Assembly: GCF_000023465.1 (NCBI RefSeq)
Contig: NC_014041.1
Coordinates: forward strand, 1,385,001-1,449,000
From: Zunongwangia profunda SM-A87
GTDB taxonomy: Bacteria; Bacteroidota; Bacteroidia; Flavobacteriales; Flavobacteriaceae
Direction of reading: 5' to 3'
Length of the DNA: 64,000 bases
A program made the position numbers and the translations under genes. Of this stretch, positions 9,362-17,878 are shown piece by piece. The notes below the pieces were generated by a model. That model was not told where the DNA came from. It saw only the letters and a program-made list of their open reading frames with translations, and did no database searches. Numbering within the stretch: position 1 is the first letter of the stretch; every line of letters starts with the position of its first letter.

Positions 9362-10750
9362 TTAATAGCCAGGGTTTTGGGTTAAATTCGGATTCTTTAC
9401 TCGTTCGCTATAGGGGATGGGGTAAAGCCATGCATCGGTCGTAAAATTGGTATTAGGTTTAGCGTTAAGTGAAGTCTTTTTGTCGTAGCGCTTTAGGGCT
9501 AACCATCGATGTCCCCATTCGCTAAAAAGTTCTCTTCTATTTTCTACCAATAAGGTGTCCAGCAGTTGAGAACTACTTAAATCATTGGAAATTTTGGGAA
9601 TGCCAGATCGTTCCCGGAGCGCATTGATCCCATTAATGGCCTCCTCTAATTTATTCAGTTGAATATTAGCTTCAGCCTGGATAAGATATTGTTCGGCCAG
9701 GCGTAAAACCATGGAATACTCGGTAATATTCCCTGAGTAATCATACTGAACCTTGTATTTATAGGGATAATATAAATACTCCTCATTAATCATAATACTG
9801 TCTGTCCAATGCTCTTTTCGAAGATCCTGCTTATAAAAACTATTTATAAATTCTTTTGATAGCGCAATTGGGGTGCTATTGGTAGGTGTTTTGATCAGGA
9901 GGTTTCCATCGCGGGTATGACTAAAACTATTTCCCCATCCAATCGGGGAAATTTGCCAGATCGCTTCGCGGCTATTGGCTAAGAATACCTGGTCGTGTTG
10001 TGCCAAAAGTTCATATTGGTCATGGGCAGCAATGATTTCTGAACTGTATGACCTTGCAGCTTCCCAATTATTTAAAAACAGGTGTACCCTTGCCAGTAAA
10101 GCCTTCGCCGCAAATTGGTTTATGCGCGTTCTATCATTATCTTCATAGGTGGGCGCCAGGAGTGCTGAAGCCTGTTCTAAATCTAAGATGATCTGATCGT
10201 AAATTAACGGTGTCGCTGTATTTTTTGCGGTCGTATTTTGATGATAATCGGTCTGTAAAATAAGCGGAACTTCCCCGTAAAGATTGATTAAGTAAAAATA
10301 GGTGAAGGCACGAACAAACCGGGCGCTACCTTCAATTTTGGCAATTAATGGTTCCGGCAGGTTTTGGTTGTTATTTACCCCTTCTAGCAATAAATTTGCC
10401 TGATAAATGATGTTATAACATCCCGACCAGAGAATGAGGTTAAAATTATTGGTGGTAGAAATATCATTTTGATAGAATTCTATAATATCCTGGGTGGTTG
10501 AGGTTACTATTAAATTATCGGCAGATAGGCTGGTTAAATAACTTACCGATTGTGCCCCACCATTGGAAAAACTGGTATTGAAAAGCTGGTTAAACAATCC
10601 GTTTAAGGCACTTTGTGCGGCTTGCTCATTAGAAAAAACAGCCTGAGTATCGAGCATATTATCAGGTGTGTTTACCGCTATAAAATCCTCACAGGCACTT
10701 AGGCTTATAAGGCTAATGATGCAAATGGCTTTTAGGTATAGTGTTTTCAT
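9362..10750 (-). CDS. RagB/SusD-family nutrient-binding lipoprotein
   Basis: The 462-residue protein has a lipobox ending LISLSAC (C20), then the SusD N-terminal region (ALNGLFNQLF) and TPR-like helices. It ends with the typical SusD tail: INALRERSGIPKI, ENRRELFSEWGHRW, LYPIPYSERVKNPNLTQNPGY. It caps the outer-membrane SusC channel. It starts ten bases after susC. With the adjoining M16 peptidase, a peptide substrate is more likely than a glycan; no glycoside hydrolase is present nearby. Confidence 0.9.
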   Translation of the reverse strand: MKTLYLKAICIISLISLSACEDFIAVNTPDNMLDTQAVFSNEQAAQSALNGLFNQLFNTSFSNGGAQSVSYLTSLSADNLIVTSTTQDIIEFYQNDISTTNNFNLILWSGCYNIIYQANLLLEGVNNNQNLPEPLIAKIEGSARFVRAFTYFYLINLYGEVPLILQTDYHQNTTAKNTATPLIYDQIILDLEQASALLAPTYEDNDRTRINQFAAKALLARVHLFLNNWEAARSYSSEIIAAHDQYELLAQHDQVFLANSREAIWQISPIGWGNSFSHTRDGNLLIKTPTNSTPIALSKEFINSFYKQDLRKEHWTDSIMINEEYLYYPYKYKVQYDYSGNITEYSMVLRLAEQYLIQAEANIQLNKLEEAINGINALRERSGIPKISNDLSSSQLLDTLLVENRRELFSEWGHRWLALKRYDKKTSLNAKPNTNFTTDAWLYPIPYSERVKNPNLTQNPGY

Positions 10751-10760
10751 TTTATGAGGT

Positions 10761-13700
10761 TTAAAAGGTTAATTGTAACCCGGCAGTAACACGCTGTAGC
10801 TGGGGCAGGTTTGTACTGTTAGGGTTTTGAGGATCCAAACCGGTATAACCGCTAAGGGTGAACACGTTTTGTCCTTGCAGGAATAGGTTAAGCCGTGTAA
10901 AAGGTAATTGCCGGATTAACTTTTCAGGTAGGGTATAGCTTAGGTTGATACTTTTCATTCTCACATAAGATGCATCTACAGGTCTTTTAGAGCTTTGTAA
11001 ATAATTCCTGTAGGCGCGAAAGCCCGTAATGGCCTGCGTGGGTTGCTGAGCGGAGTTTGTTACCGGGGCGCCATCCATAGTGTAGCGTCCGTCAGCTAAG
11101 ATATTGGTTTGGAAGCCCGGGGTTCCACTATCATGACTTAGCCCTTGTTGTTTTACAAATTCCAACAAGAAATTCAAGTGAAACCCTTTAAACGATATTT
11201 GGTTTGAAAAACCACCATAATAGGTTCTGCTAAGATCTTTAAATACCATACGATCTTCATCATCATAACTTCCATCTTCATTCACATCAACCACACTAAA
11301 AAAACCGGTCTCAGGATCTATTCCGTCATAAGCGTAGAACCGCATGATGTTCAACGGATATCCTACCGCATATTGGGTAGCATAAGGAGTTTCTTCGATT
11401 CCCTCAAATTCGATTAGTTTGCTTTTAGGAAAACTAATATTTACAGAAGCCTGCCAGTTAAATGTTTTGGATTTGATGAGGTCACCCGATAGTACAAGCT
11501 CTATCCCAGAATTTTCAATAGTGGCCGGGAAATTGGCTTCTACGCTGGTAAACCCAGTAATAGCCGGTAAAGTATAGCCCACTAACTGGTTGGAAGAGCG
11601 ATTGCGATACCAGCTAGCCTCCAGGTTAAGCAGGTTACCAAAGAAGCCAAGTTCTATGGCGGCTTCCAGTTTTTTGTTCGATTCCCACGAAAAATCAGGA
11701 TTGGTAAGGCGGGTAGGGTACAGGCCGCCCGGTCCCGGGGTAGCTTCGTAGGTATTTAAATAGCGATAATCGCCAATTTGATCGTTTCCTGTAATACCAT
11801 AACTGGCACGAAGTTTCCCAAAATTCAAAAAGTGTAGATGATCTGTGATAAAAGGATATTGTGAGAAAATCCAGGCCGTACCTATAGCCCCAAAATTAGC
11901 AAAGCGGTTATTCGCTCCAAATCGTGAAGATCCATCCCGCCGACCGGTAAGGTTGATAAAGTAAGTTTTGTTTAGATTATAGCCTATACGGGCGAATATC
12001 GCCTGGTATTTATAGATCACTTCCTGATCGGTAATTACGCTTACAGCATCAGCAGCATTTAAATTTCCGATAAGATGTTGATTGGCATAACCGGTTGCCG
12101 ATAAATTTAGCTGGTGATTCTTATTTTGCTGAAAGGTAGTTCCTAAAATCAGGTCAAGGTGATGGGAGCCTATATTGGTTGTATAATTTAGTTGCGGTTC
12201 TATACTCCAGGACTCCCTGTTGGTTTGTGAATGCTGTGACCGATTGGACACCCGGTGCCAAATAGCGGGGTCTGAAATTTGAATGGGCAATAAATTGATA
12301 TTATCGTTATCCAGCGTGGTATAACCAAAATTACTTTTAAGGCTGAGACCGGGGAGCATTTTATATTCTAAATTAAGATTACTCACCAGCGTTTTTGTGG
12401 AGTTTTCACCGGTACTCTTTAATATGGCTACCGGGTTGCTCCAGGATGATTGTGCCCAGTTAAGGCTACCATCTTCGTTATATAAGGCGGGCGCATTGGG
12501 CGGTAAGTTTAAAGCCGTGGCCACAAAATTAGCACTGCTAAAGAGATCACTATCTGTGAGGCCATAATTCACCAAAGCATTCATGCTAAATTTACCATCT
12601 TTGGCCGTATGATGGAGACTAAGATTTGCGGTCTTTTTTTCAAATTGATGATCCCCAGGGAAAACATTTCCCTGACGGGTATAAGAAGCACCCGCCCGAA
12701 ATGACGTTTGTGCGTTCCCACCAGCATAAGACAAATTGGTATTTAGAATGGGCGCGCTATGTCCAAAAAGTTCTTTTTGCCAATTGGTTTGGCGATCCTG
12801 ATCCCATACTACTAAATCTTCGGCGTTCGATGGGGTGGGGTCTACCTGGTCATTTAGGAAAGCTCTGCGTCGTAATGCCAGGTATTGCGGGGTCTCCATA
12901 AGGTCTAAGAAATGGGCCACTCGGGAAAACCCACTGTAAAAAGTCACCTGTAGCTCATCTTTAGCCGTATAGGTTTTATTTTTTGTGGTTATGAGCACTA
13001 CCCCGTTAGCACCTCGGGAACCATAAATCGCGGTAGCATCAGCATCTTTTAAAACCTCTATACTTTTGATGTTGGCGAGATCGATGCCATTTAAAGGATC
13101 GGTTCCGGTTGTACTGGTAAACTGATTAATGGAACTCACCGGAGCTGAGTTTACCGGCATACCATCAATTATATATAAAGGTAGGTTACCGTTATTCCCT
13201 AATTGCGTTCGTAAACTATTTTGTCCCCTAATACGTATGGTGGGGGCTGCTCCCGGCACACCGGTTTGCTGAACAATTTCTACCCCGGCCATACGTCCCT
13301 GTAAAGCTTCAATAGGACTGGTTACCGGCTGTAATTCGATATCTTCCCCGGTAACCCTTGCTATATTTCCCGTTCGTTCCCGCTCGGTCGTGATGTAATA
13401 CCCCGCATTGATCACTACTTCAGATAGTGCATCGGCGTTTTGTTGTAATTGGATATCACCCTTAAAATCATTAGTGACCACCAGTATTTTGGTGGTATAA
13501 CCCATAAAAGAGTAGGAGAGAGTATCGCCAATTGCGGCGGTAATACTATACTTCCCATCCAGATTGGTCATTGTACCGGTTGAGGTTCCTTTTACGATCA
13601 CGTTAACGCCGGGTAGGGGCAAGCCTTCCTGGTCGCTAATAGTTCCCGATATGATTTGTTGGGCTAGGGGATTTTCGGCATAGGCCGGGACGATACCTAA

Positions 13701-13766
13701 TTGAAAAAAAAAGGATAATAGGGGTATTAGCACTACAATATTGCAGCACTTGTAATTATTTTTCAT
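10761..13766 (-). CDS. SusC/RagA-family TonB-dependent outer-membrane transporter
   Basis: This 1001-residue protein carries a signal peptide, a CarboxypepD_reg-like domain (SDQEGLPLPGVNVIVKGTST), a plug domain with LPLYIIDGMPVNSAP and DADATAIYGSRGANGVVLIT, and a long beta-barrel ending in Phe (RVTAGLQLTF). These are hallmark SusC features. It heads the SusC-SusD-M16 operon. SusC proteins import large ligands across the outer membrane using TonB energy; RagA, which imports oligopeptides, is the closest functional analogy given the peptidase. Confidence 0.92.
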   Translation of the reverse strand: MKNNYKCCNIVVLIPLLSFFFQLGIVPAYAENPLAQQIISGTISDQEGLPLPGVNVIVKGTSTGTMTNLDGKYSITAAIGDTLSYSFMGYTTKILVVTNDFKGDIQLQQNADALSEVVINAGYYITTERERTGNIARVTGEDIELQPVTSPIEALQGRMAGVEIVQQTGVPGAAPTIRIRGQNSLRTQLGNNGNLPLYIIDGMPVNSAPVSSINQFTSTTGTDPLNGIDLANIKSIEVLKDADATAIYGSRGANGVVLITTKNKTYTAKDELQVTFYSGFSRVAHFLDLMETPQYLALRRRAFLNDQVDPTPSNAEDLVVWDQDRQTNWQKELFGHSAPILNTNLSYAGGNAQTSFRAGASYTRQGNVFPGDHQFEKKTANLSLHHTAKDGKFSMNALVNYGLTDSDLFSSANFVATALNLPPNAPALYNEDGSLNWAQSSWSNPVAILKSTGENSTKTLVSNLNLEYKMLPGLSLKSNFGYTTLDNDNINLLPIQISDPAIWHRVSNRSQHSQTNRESWSIEPQLNYTTNIGSHHLDLILGTTFQQNKNHQLNLSATGYANQHLIGNLNAADAVSVITDQEVIYKYQAIFARIGYNLNKTYFINLTGRRDGSSRFGANNRFANFGAIGTAWIFSQYPFITDHLHFLNFGKLRASYGITGNDQIGDYRYLNTYEATPGPGGLYPTRLTNPDFSWESNKKLEAAIELGFFGNLLNLEASWYRNRSSNQLVGYTLPAITGFTSVEANFPATIENSGIELVLSGDLIKSKTFNWQASVNISFPKSKLIEFEGIEETPYATQYAVGYPLNIMRFYAYDGIDPETGFFSVVDVNEDGSYDDEDRMVFKDLSRTYYGGFSNQISFKGFHLNFLLEFVKQQGLSHDSGTPGFQTNILADGRYTMDGAPVTNSAQQPTQAITGFRAYRNYLQSSKRPVDASYVRMKSINLSYTLPEKLIRQLPFTRLNLFLQGQNVFTLSGYTGLDPQNPNSTNLPQLQRVTAGLQLTF

Positions 13767-14089
13767 AATTTCGCTGTGGTTTTTTGTTATTTTAATAGTT
13801 CATAAAGCCATAGCCTTCCCTAACTAGACAGCAATCTTAATCTCGGGAAGGCTCTTTTTAGCTTAAAGCCCGTGAATACGGCGCTAATTCAAATGTTGTG
13901 GTTTTGTTTTTTTTTCTTATAGCTATTGGTTTTAAGGGTTATATTAATAGTTTATAGTTAAGGGTTTACAGCTCCAAATAATTCAAAATTTAATATCCAA
14001 GATTTGAACTGATTCCTGGTTTTGATTATCACCTCTCACACTTCACTTTCTACTTTACGCTTTCATATTTCCCAATTTCAATAGTCATT

Positions 14090-14128
14090 TCGACTGTAGC
14101 GTAGTGGAATGGAGAAATCTCCTCTTTC
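14090..14128. repeat. dispersed TCGACTGTAGCGTAGTGG repeat, copy 1
   Basis: The segment contains CATTTCGACTGTAGCGTAGT followed by GGAATGGAGAAATC. A related copy occurs at 48140-48185. Such short repeats are scattered between genes in many flavobacteria; the function is unknown. Confidence 0.5.
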
Positions 14129-14614
14129 AATCTAAAATAATTCCAAATTAAGAATTCAAAATTTCATCCTGATTTTCACTTTCTACTTTTAAACTTTCCA
14201 ACTCATTTTTTAAAAACCGGCCCAGCTTGCCTGTATCGGCAAATTTTGGATTTGCACAACTAAGGAAAACCCTGTATTTTTAGCATTGCGAGTACTAAAG
14301 AATACGATGGTTACCCCTGTGCTATGCCTATGTGGTTTGCCAAGGCACCAGGCCGGTTATACCGGGCAAAAGGCAGGGCATTTTGACCGCGGCTACGCCC
14401 AAATTATTCTGGTGGACGCTTGATGTTTTTTGAAATAGGTTGTAATGATTGGGGCTGTGGTTTACTGTTATGAAAAGAGAAAAAACCTTTATGCAGCAAT
14501 ATGCCGCTATGGTGTTTAGTAGGATATGTAGTTCTCGTTTTCATAATTCTAATAGTTATGTAAACGAAGTTTTTTCGAAGTAAATATGAAATATCCTAAA
14601 ATAAGCAAGGGGCA

Positions 14615-14706
14615 GTCTCACACCTTAGACCTGTGGGTAACCAACCCGGAACTTCTAAATTTCAATGAAACTTAGCAAGTCCTTCCACCTAAAGTTAACG
14701 TGAGAC
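14615..14706. other. possible structured RNA or regulatory hairpin
   Basis: GTCTCAC at 14615-14621 pairs with GTGAGAC at 14700-14706. The flanking CCTTAG and CTAAAG continue the stem past a bulge, enclosing about 75 bases. No RNA family is recognised. It lies about 200 bases upstream of the XRE gene. Confidence 0.3.
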
Positions 14707-14876
14707 CACCCGCATGCAATATGCAAAAGTATAAAACTTTTTTAAGCATGGGGCGATCAGCACGGTCTTCTCGGTGGAAAATTGGTTGTTTACAGGCCGA
14801 AAAAACATCGTTTATCAAGGCTAATAATAGCCATGATTATCAAATCGCTTAAACAAATATAAAAATATAATTTAAA

Positions 14877-14894
14877 GTACCAAAAATAAGGTAC
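14877..14894 (+). promoter_or_regulatory. inverted-repeat operator candidate for the XRE gene
   Basis: GTACC and GGTAC are separated by eight A/T bases and lie just upstream of the ATG at 14907. The spacing and position suit autorepression by the XRE protein, but this is inferred. Confidence 0.35.
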
Positions 14895-14906
14895 ATTAAT
14901 TTAATT

Positions 14907-15299
14907 ATGAGTAAAGTTTTTGAAAGTTCCGCTATATATAAAATCGAATATGAATTAATTAAAAATGTAAAGAACTTTCGTTTAGAAAGAGGTTGGTCAC
15001 AAAGAACTTTAAGTAAAAATATGGGGCTTTCGGAGACATTCGTAGGTAAATGTGAAGCAATAGATCAGCCTGAGAAGTATAATCTACGTCACATTAATAT
15101 CCTTAAAGAAGTATTCAACTTTGAAAGTTTAGACGATTTGTATCCCGATGGTTTGCCAAAAGATCAGTTAATAAAATTGAGATATAAAAAAGTACCTAAG
15201 TTGAAGATAGATGGTACTTATTCTAAATTTTATGAAACAGAAGTTATTAAAACTATTATTATGAAGGAGAGTACAAAAATTAAAAGTAACAAATCTTAA
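14907..15299 (+). CDS. XRE-family helix-turn-helix regulator
   Basis: The 130-residue protein has an HTH_3 domain at residues ~17-70 (LRLERGWSQRTLSKNMGLSETFVGKCE-type pattern, here interrupted by family variation), followed by a basic tail ending KIKSNKS. It is cytoplasmic. It is the only plus-strand gene in this interval, has an inverted-repeat operator candidate upstream and a strong hairpin downstream, and lies near the recombinase that starts the cassette array. A role in controlling that element is possible but unproven. Confidence 0.7.
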   Translation: MSKVFESSAIYKIEYELIKNVKNFRLERGWSQRTLSKNMGLSETFVGKCEAIDQPEKYNLRHINILKEVFNFESLDDLYPDGLPKDQLIKLRYKKVPKLKIDGTYSKFYETEVIKTIIMKESTKIKSNKS

Positions 15300-15401
15300 G
15301 AACCATTCTACCACTCTTAATCCGATAAATCCCAAACCAAGTAAACTTTTCAATTATTTGTATGGTGACGGAGAGCGACCGAAGATAGAGATATGATTAC
15401 A

Positions 15402-15433
15402 AATACTGTCCAAGCTAAAGCTTGGACAGTATT
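15402..15433. terminator. terminator hairpin
   Basis: A perfect 15-bp stem: the arms AATACTGTCCAAGCT and AGCTTGGACAGTATT are separated by two bases and followed by an AT-rich run. It lies downstream of the XRE gene. The remaining 300 bases to the next gene show nothing else. Confidence 0.7.
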
Positions 15434-15607
15434 ATAATTTTTAAAGTAAATATTAAAAACCTGAAGGACAGAAGAGATTAACTACTCATGTTTAGGGTTT
15501 AAAGCAGTTTTAAAAAAATCAACTCATATATCTGTTTATTGTGATTAAAATTGAAATAAATTAAGGGTTGCCTTTCATGTTATCGATTGAACGTAGATAA
15601 TATTGAT

Positions 15608-15853
15608 TTAAAGATTAAGATCAGTATACTTATCCATAATTTCACCGGTCACAAAACTTTTAAGAGCAATTATTTTATTCTCTTTATTAATATATTCTAC
15701 TTCCACAAAAAATTTGAAAAGTGCGTAAACAGCAAAACGAGAATTCCCCGCTATTACCATATCTAAAAAATCTCCCTGGGTAAATAATAAATCGTATTGC
15801 TCATGATCTGATAATAGTTTATATTGGTAAAGCGTCAAAACCTTCATAATCAA
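15608..15853 (-). CDS. hypothetical small protein
   Basis: An 81-residue soluble protein (VLTLYQYKLLSDHEQYDLLF, then LYALFKFFVEVEY-like helix). The preferred start is the Met at residue 3 (MKVLTLYQ). I recognise no named family, though the YxLLxxxEQYxLLFxxG pattern recurs in small flavobacterial proteins near recombinases. It has its own upstream gap and appears to be a single-gene unit. Confidence 0.55.
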   Translation of the reverse strand: MIMKVLTLYQYKLLSDHEQYDLLFTQGDFLDMVIAGNSRFAVYALFKFFVEVEYINKENKIIALKSFVTGEIMDKYTDLNL

Positions 15854-15961
15854 AAATCTATTAAAAGTAAAAATAATGAAGCAATTTAATATCTGTTACT
15901 ATTAGCGAAATTTTCTAATATTAATTCAAATTCAAGAGTGTAATGATTAGGTTATAATAAT

Positions 15962-16330
15962 TTATTTCTTCATATATTCCTGCCATTGTACAATCAGGTA
16001 TTTATCTTTGCCTGATTTTTTTAAATCTAAAAAACCATAATCATAAACAAAGAAGTACACATCCCCTCTTGAATTTTTCCAGTAATGACTGAAAAAATCG
16101 GGATTAAAACCATCGTTTAAAAGTGCTGTTTTTCGCACCGTAGTATACCCCTTGTAATTGTAAGTTTTTAATATTTTTCGGTTCAATTTCAATTGACGAT
16201 CCACTTCAAAATAAAAAGCCTCTTTTTTCTGTCGCATTTCATATTGATGTATCGACTTACATTTTGTTGAACAAAATTTCTTATCGGTTCTTCCGACAAT
16301 AACAGATTCACAAACTGGACACTTTTTCAT
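15962..16330 (-). CDS. small zinc-ribbon protein
   Basis: The 122-residue protein starts with two Cys pairs, CPVC (residues 4-7) and CSTKC (20-24), forming a probable zinc ribbon of the kind CxxC...KKFCSxxCK. A basic helix and a conserved-looking region about residues 55-110 (YTTVRKTALLNDGFNPDFFSH) follow. Its start is only 12 bases from the hairpin upstream of the recombinase gene, so the two are divergently arranged. Similar proteins are common and uncharacterised in flavobacteria. Confidence 0.6.
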   Translation of the reverse strand: MKKCPVCESVIVGRTDKKFCSTKCKSIHQYEMRQKKEAFYFEVDRQLKLNRKILKTYNYKGYTTVRKTALLNDGFNPDFFSHYWKNSRGDVYFFVYDYGFLDLKKSGKDKYLIVQWQEYMKK

Positions 16331-16342
16331 ACGAATATCTTT

Positions 16343-16372
16343 AAGCGTATATTATGCGACTAATATACGCTT
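16343..16372. promoter_or_regulatory. perfect inverted repeat upstream of the recombinase
   Basis: AAGCGTATATT and AATATACGCTT are exact reverse complements separated by ATGCGACT. The hairpin lies between the divergent zinc-ribbon and recombinase genes, so it could be an operator or a folded recombination or control element. It contains an in-frame upstream ATG (16354) that is probably not the true recombinase start. Confidence 0.5.
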
Positions 16373-16398
16373 TACATCAATATTTTCTGGTAATATTG

Positions 16399-17529
16399 AA
16401 AATGGATTATTTTAGAAACATCAGCCTCTACCATTTAATGATCGGTAAACAAAAGATGATAGGGATTAAATTTCAACCCGATAAGGTCATCCATGGACTT
16501 ATTAAAAGTCTGGACAACCCCAAATGGAGCGACCATTTTAAGATGGTCTATCTACCCAATACCAAGGCAAACCGCTCCCAGATATTCATTACCTTTAAAG
16601 GGGTCGCATGGATCAACTATAACAGGTTTTATAACAATCGCCCTTCCACAACAGGAGCTGCCCAAATAGATAGTTCCTGGTTTCGTAACCGTGATATACC
16701 GGGAGGTTACCGCCGTTGCCCAGAAAATTATCTTTTAAAACTGGAGCTTAAAAGGTACTCTGTTAGTACTATTAAAACATATGTCACTTTCTTTGAAAAG
16801 TTTATTAATCACTATTCACAGCGGGATATAGACAGTCTGGATGAATGTGAGATTAGATTGTTCCTGCAAAGTTTGATACAGGAGAATAAGTCCAATTCCT
16901 ACATCAACCAGGCTATAAATGCCATCAAATTTAATTATGAAGTGGTCTGTGGGATGCCTAACCGGTTTTATGATATGGAGCGCCCCAGACGGGAACACAG
17001 ACTACCCCAAGTTATTTCTAGAGAGGAAATATTTGCGATCATCGAAAACACTAATAATATCAAACACCGCTGTATTGTAGAACTCCTGTATAGTAGCGGT
17101 CTGCGCCGATCAGAACTTTTAAACCTGAAGCTTCAAGATATAGACAGTAAGCGCATGCTTATTAAAATTAAAGCAGGTAAAGGCAACAAAGACAGGTTTA
17201 CTATTTTATCTGAGAAATGCCTTGCCCATTTACGACAGTATTACAGAAAATGGAAACCGGAAATCTACCTTTTTGAAGGGCAACCGGGAAAACAATATAG
17301 CGGAGCGAGTGTACTAAAGGTGGTCAAAAACGCCTCTAGCAAGGCCAAACTGAACAAAAATATAAGTCCGCACATCCTGCGCCACAGCTTTGCTACCCAC
17401 CTTTTGGAATCTGGCGTGGATCTTAGAAAGATACAGGTTTTACTAGGGCATGGTTCTACTAAAACCACTGAAATTTACACCCATGTAGCTACGAATACTT
17501 TTAAATCAATTAAAAATCCTTTAGATTAG
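16399..17529 (+). CDS. tyrosine recombinase (integron-integrase-like role)
   Basis: All tyrosine-recombinase catalytic residues are present, numbered from the upstream ATG at 16354: R251 (SSGLRRSEL), K276 (AGKGNKDR), H340 and R343 (HILRH), H366 (LLGHG), Y375 (IYTHV). An unusual N-terminal region of about 100 residues precedes the SAM-like core-binding domain (YSVSTIKTYVTFFEKF). The interval R251-H340 is 89 residues, as in XerC/D. From memory it is about 130 in IntI1, so the IntI-specific insertion is absent. The C-terminus KNPLD resembles IntI and related Bacteroidetes enzymes. The start at 16399 avoids the upstream hairpin. It is co-oriented with, and directly abuts, the cassette array. Confidence 0.85.
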   Translation, partial: KMDYFRNISLYHLMIGKQKMIGIKFQPDKVIHGLIKSLDNPKWSDHFKMVYLPNTKANRSQIFITFKGVAWINYNRFYNNRPSTTGAAQIDSSWFRNRDIPGGYRRCPENYLLKLELKRYSVSTIKTYVTFFEKFINHYSQRDIDSLDECEIRLFLQSLIQENKSNSYINQAINAIKFNYEVVCGMPNRFYDMERPRREHRLPQVISREEIFAIIENTNNIKHRCIVELLYSSGLRRSELLNLKLQDIDSKRMLIKIKAGKGNKDRFTILSEKCLAHLRQYYRKWKPEIYLFEGQPGKQYSGASVLKVVKNASSKAKLNKNISPHILRHSFATHLLESGVDLRKIQVLLGHGSTKTTEIYTHVATNTFKSIKNPLD

Positions 17530-17548
17530 TCATCGCTAAAAAAGAAAT

Positions 17549-17583
17549 AAACGTACCGGTACGTTTATACATACGTTGTGTGC
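17549..17583 (+). other. attI-like primary recombination site
   Basis: Twenty bases after the recombinase stop lies the perfect 18-bp palindrome AAACGTACCGGTACGTTT. ATACATAC and the core GTTGTGTGC (17575-17583) follow, beginning cassette 1. Two diverged copies with the same layout lie at 29489-29525 and 30307-30343, each also just after a recombinase 3' end. Calling it attI is inference from layout. Confidence 0.65.
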
Positions 17584-17659
17584 AATTAAAACACAGCAGT
17601 CGGAATAAGCCGAAAAAAGACTGAAAACGGAAGTAGGCAAAACAGAAAAATAAAAATTT

Positions 17660-17878
17660 ATGGCACTTTTCAGAATTACAGTAAAACAAAACAATTATTC
17701 AAATGGAATTAGACTTGAAAAAGGTATGACAGTTGACGTTTCTTCAAGATATTCTAATCCAGTAACAACAAATGGAGGACACGAAGTTATTGACGCGTTT
17801 CAAAGAATGTATGGAATTGACATAAAGAAGAACGGTGGACTTTCAACAGTTTATCTTGACGTGAAAAAAATTAACTAA
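17660..17878 (+). CDS. DUF6140-like small protein (cassette 1)
   Basis: The 72-residue protein MALFRITVKQNNYSNGIRLEKG... resembles the DUF6140 family: a short beta-rich protein with a conserved MTVDVSSRYSNPVTTNGG segment. It is the first gene of cassette 1, about 75 bases after the crossover point. Its stop codon touches the start of the nuclease-like gene, so the pair is translationally coupled. No function is known; the coupling suggests a partner or antidote role, which is speculation. Confidence 0.6.
   Translation: MALFRITVKQNNYSNGIRLEKGMTVDVSSRYSNPVTTNGGHEVIDAFQRMYGIDIKKNGGLSTVYLDVKKIN

Larger units (their letters stand above)
13767..14906. other. long intergenic stretch without a convincing gene
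   Basis: About 1.1 kb between susC and the XRE gene. It holds the upstream region of susC, a dispersed repeat (14090-14128), a GC-richer segment at about 14220-14430 that looks like a decayed fragment of another element, and a possible structured RNA (14615-14706). No frame has a family-like product. The base composition of 14220-14430 differs from its surroundings, suggesting transfer. Confidence 0.5.

Noticed and set aside
12626..12901. Plus-strand ORF inside susC
   Set aside because: Antisense shadow of a well-supported SusC coding region.
16354..17529. Calling the recombinase a canonical integron integrase IntI
   Set aside because: The interval between catalytic Arg and HxxR is too short for the IntI-specific insertion, and the N-terminal region is different.
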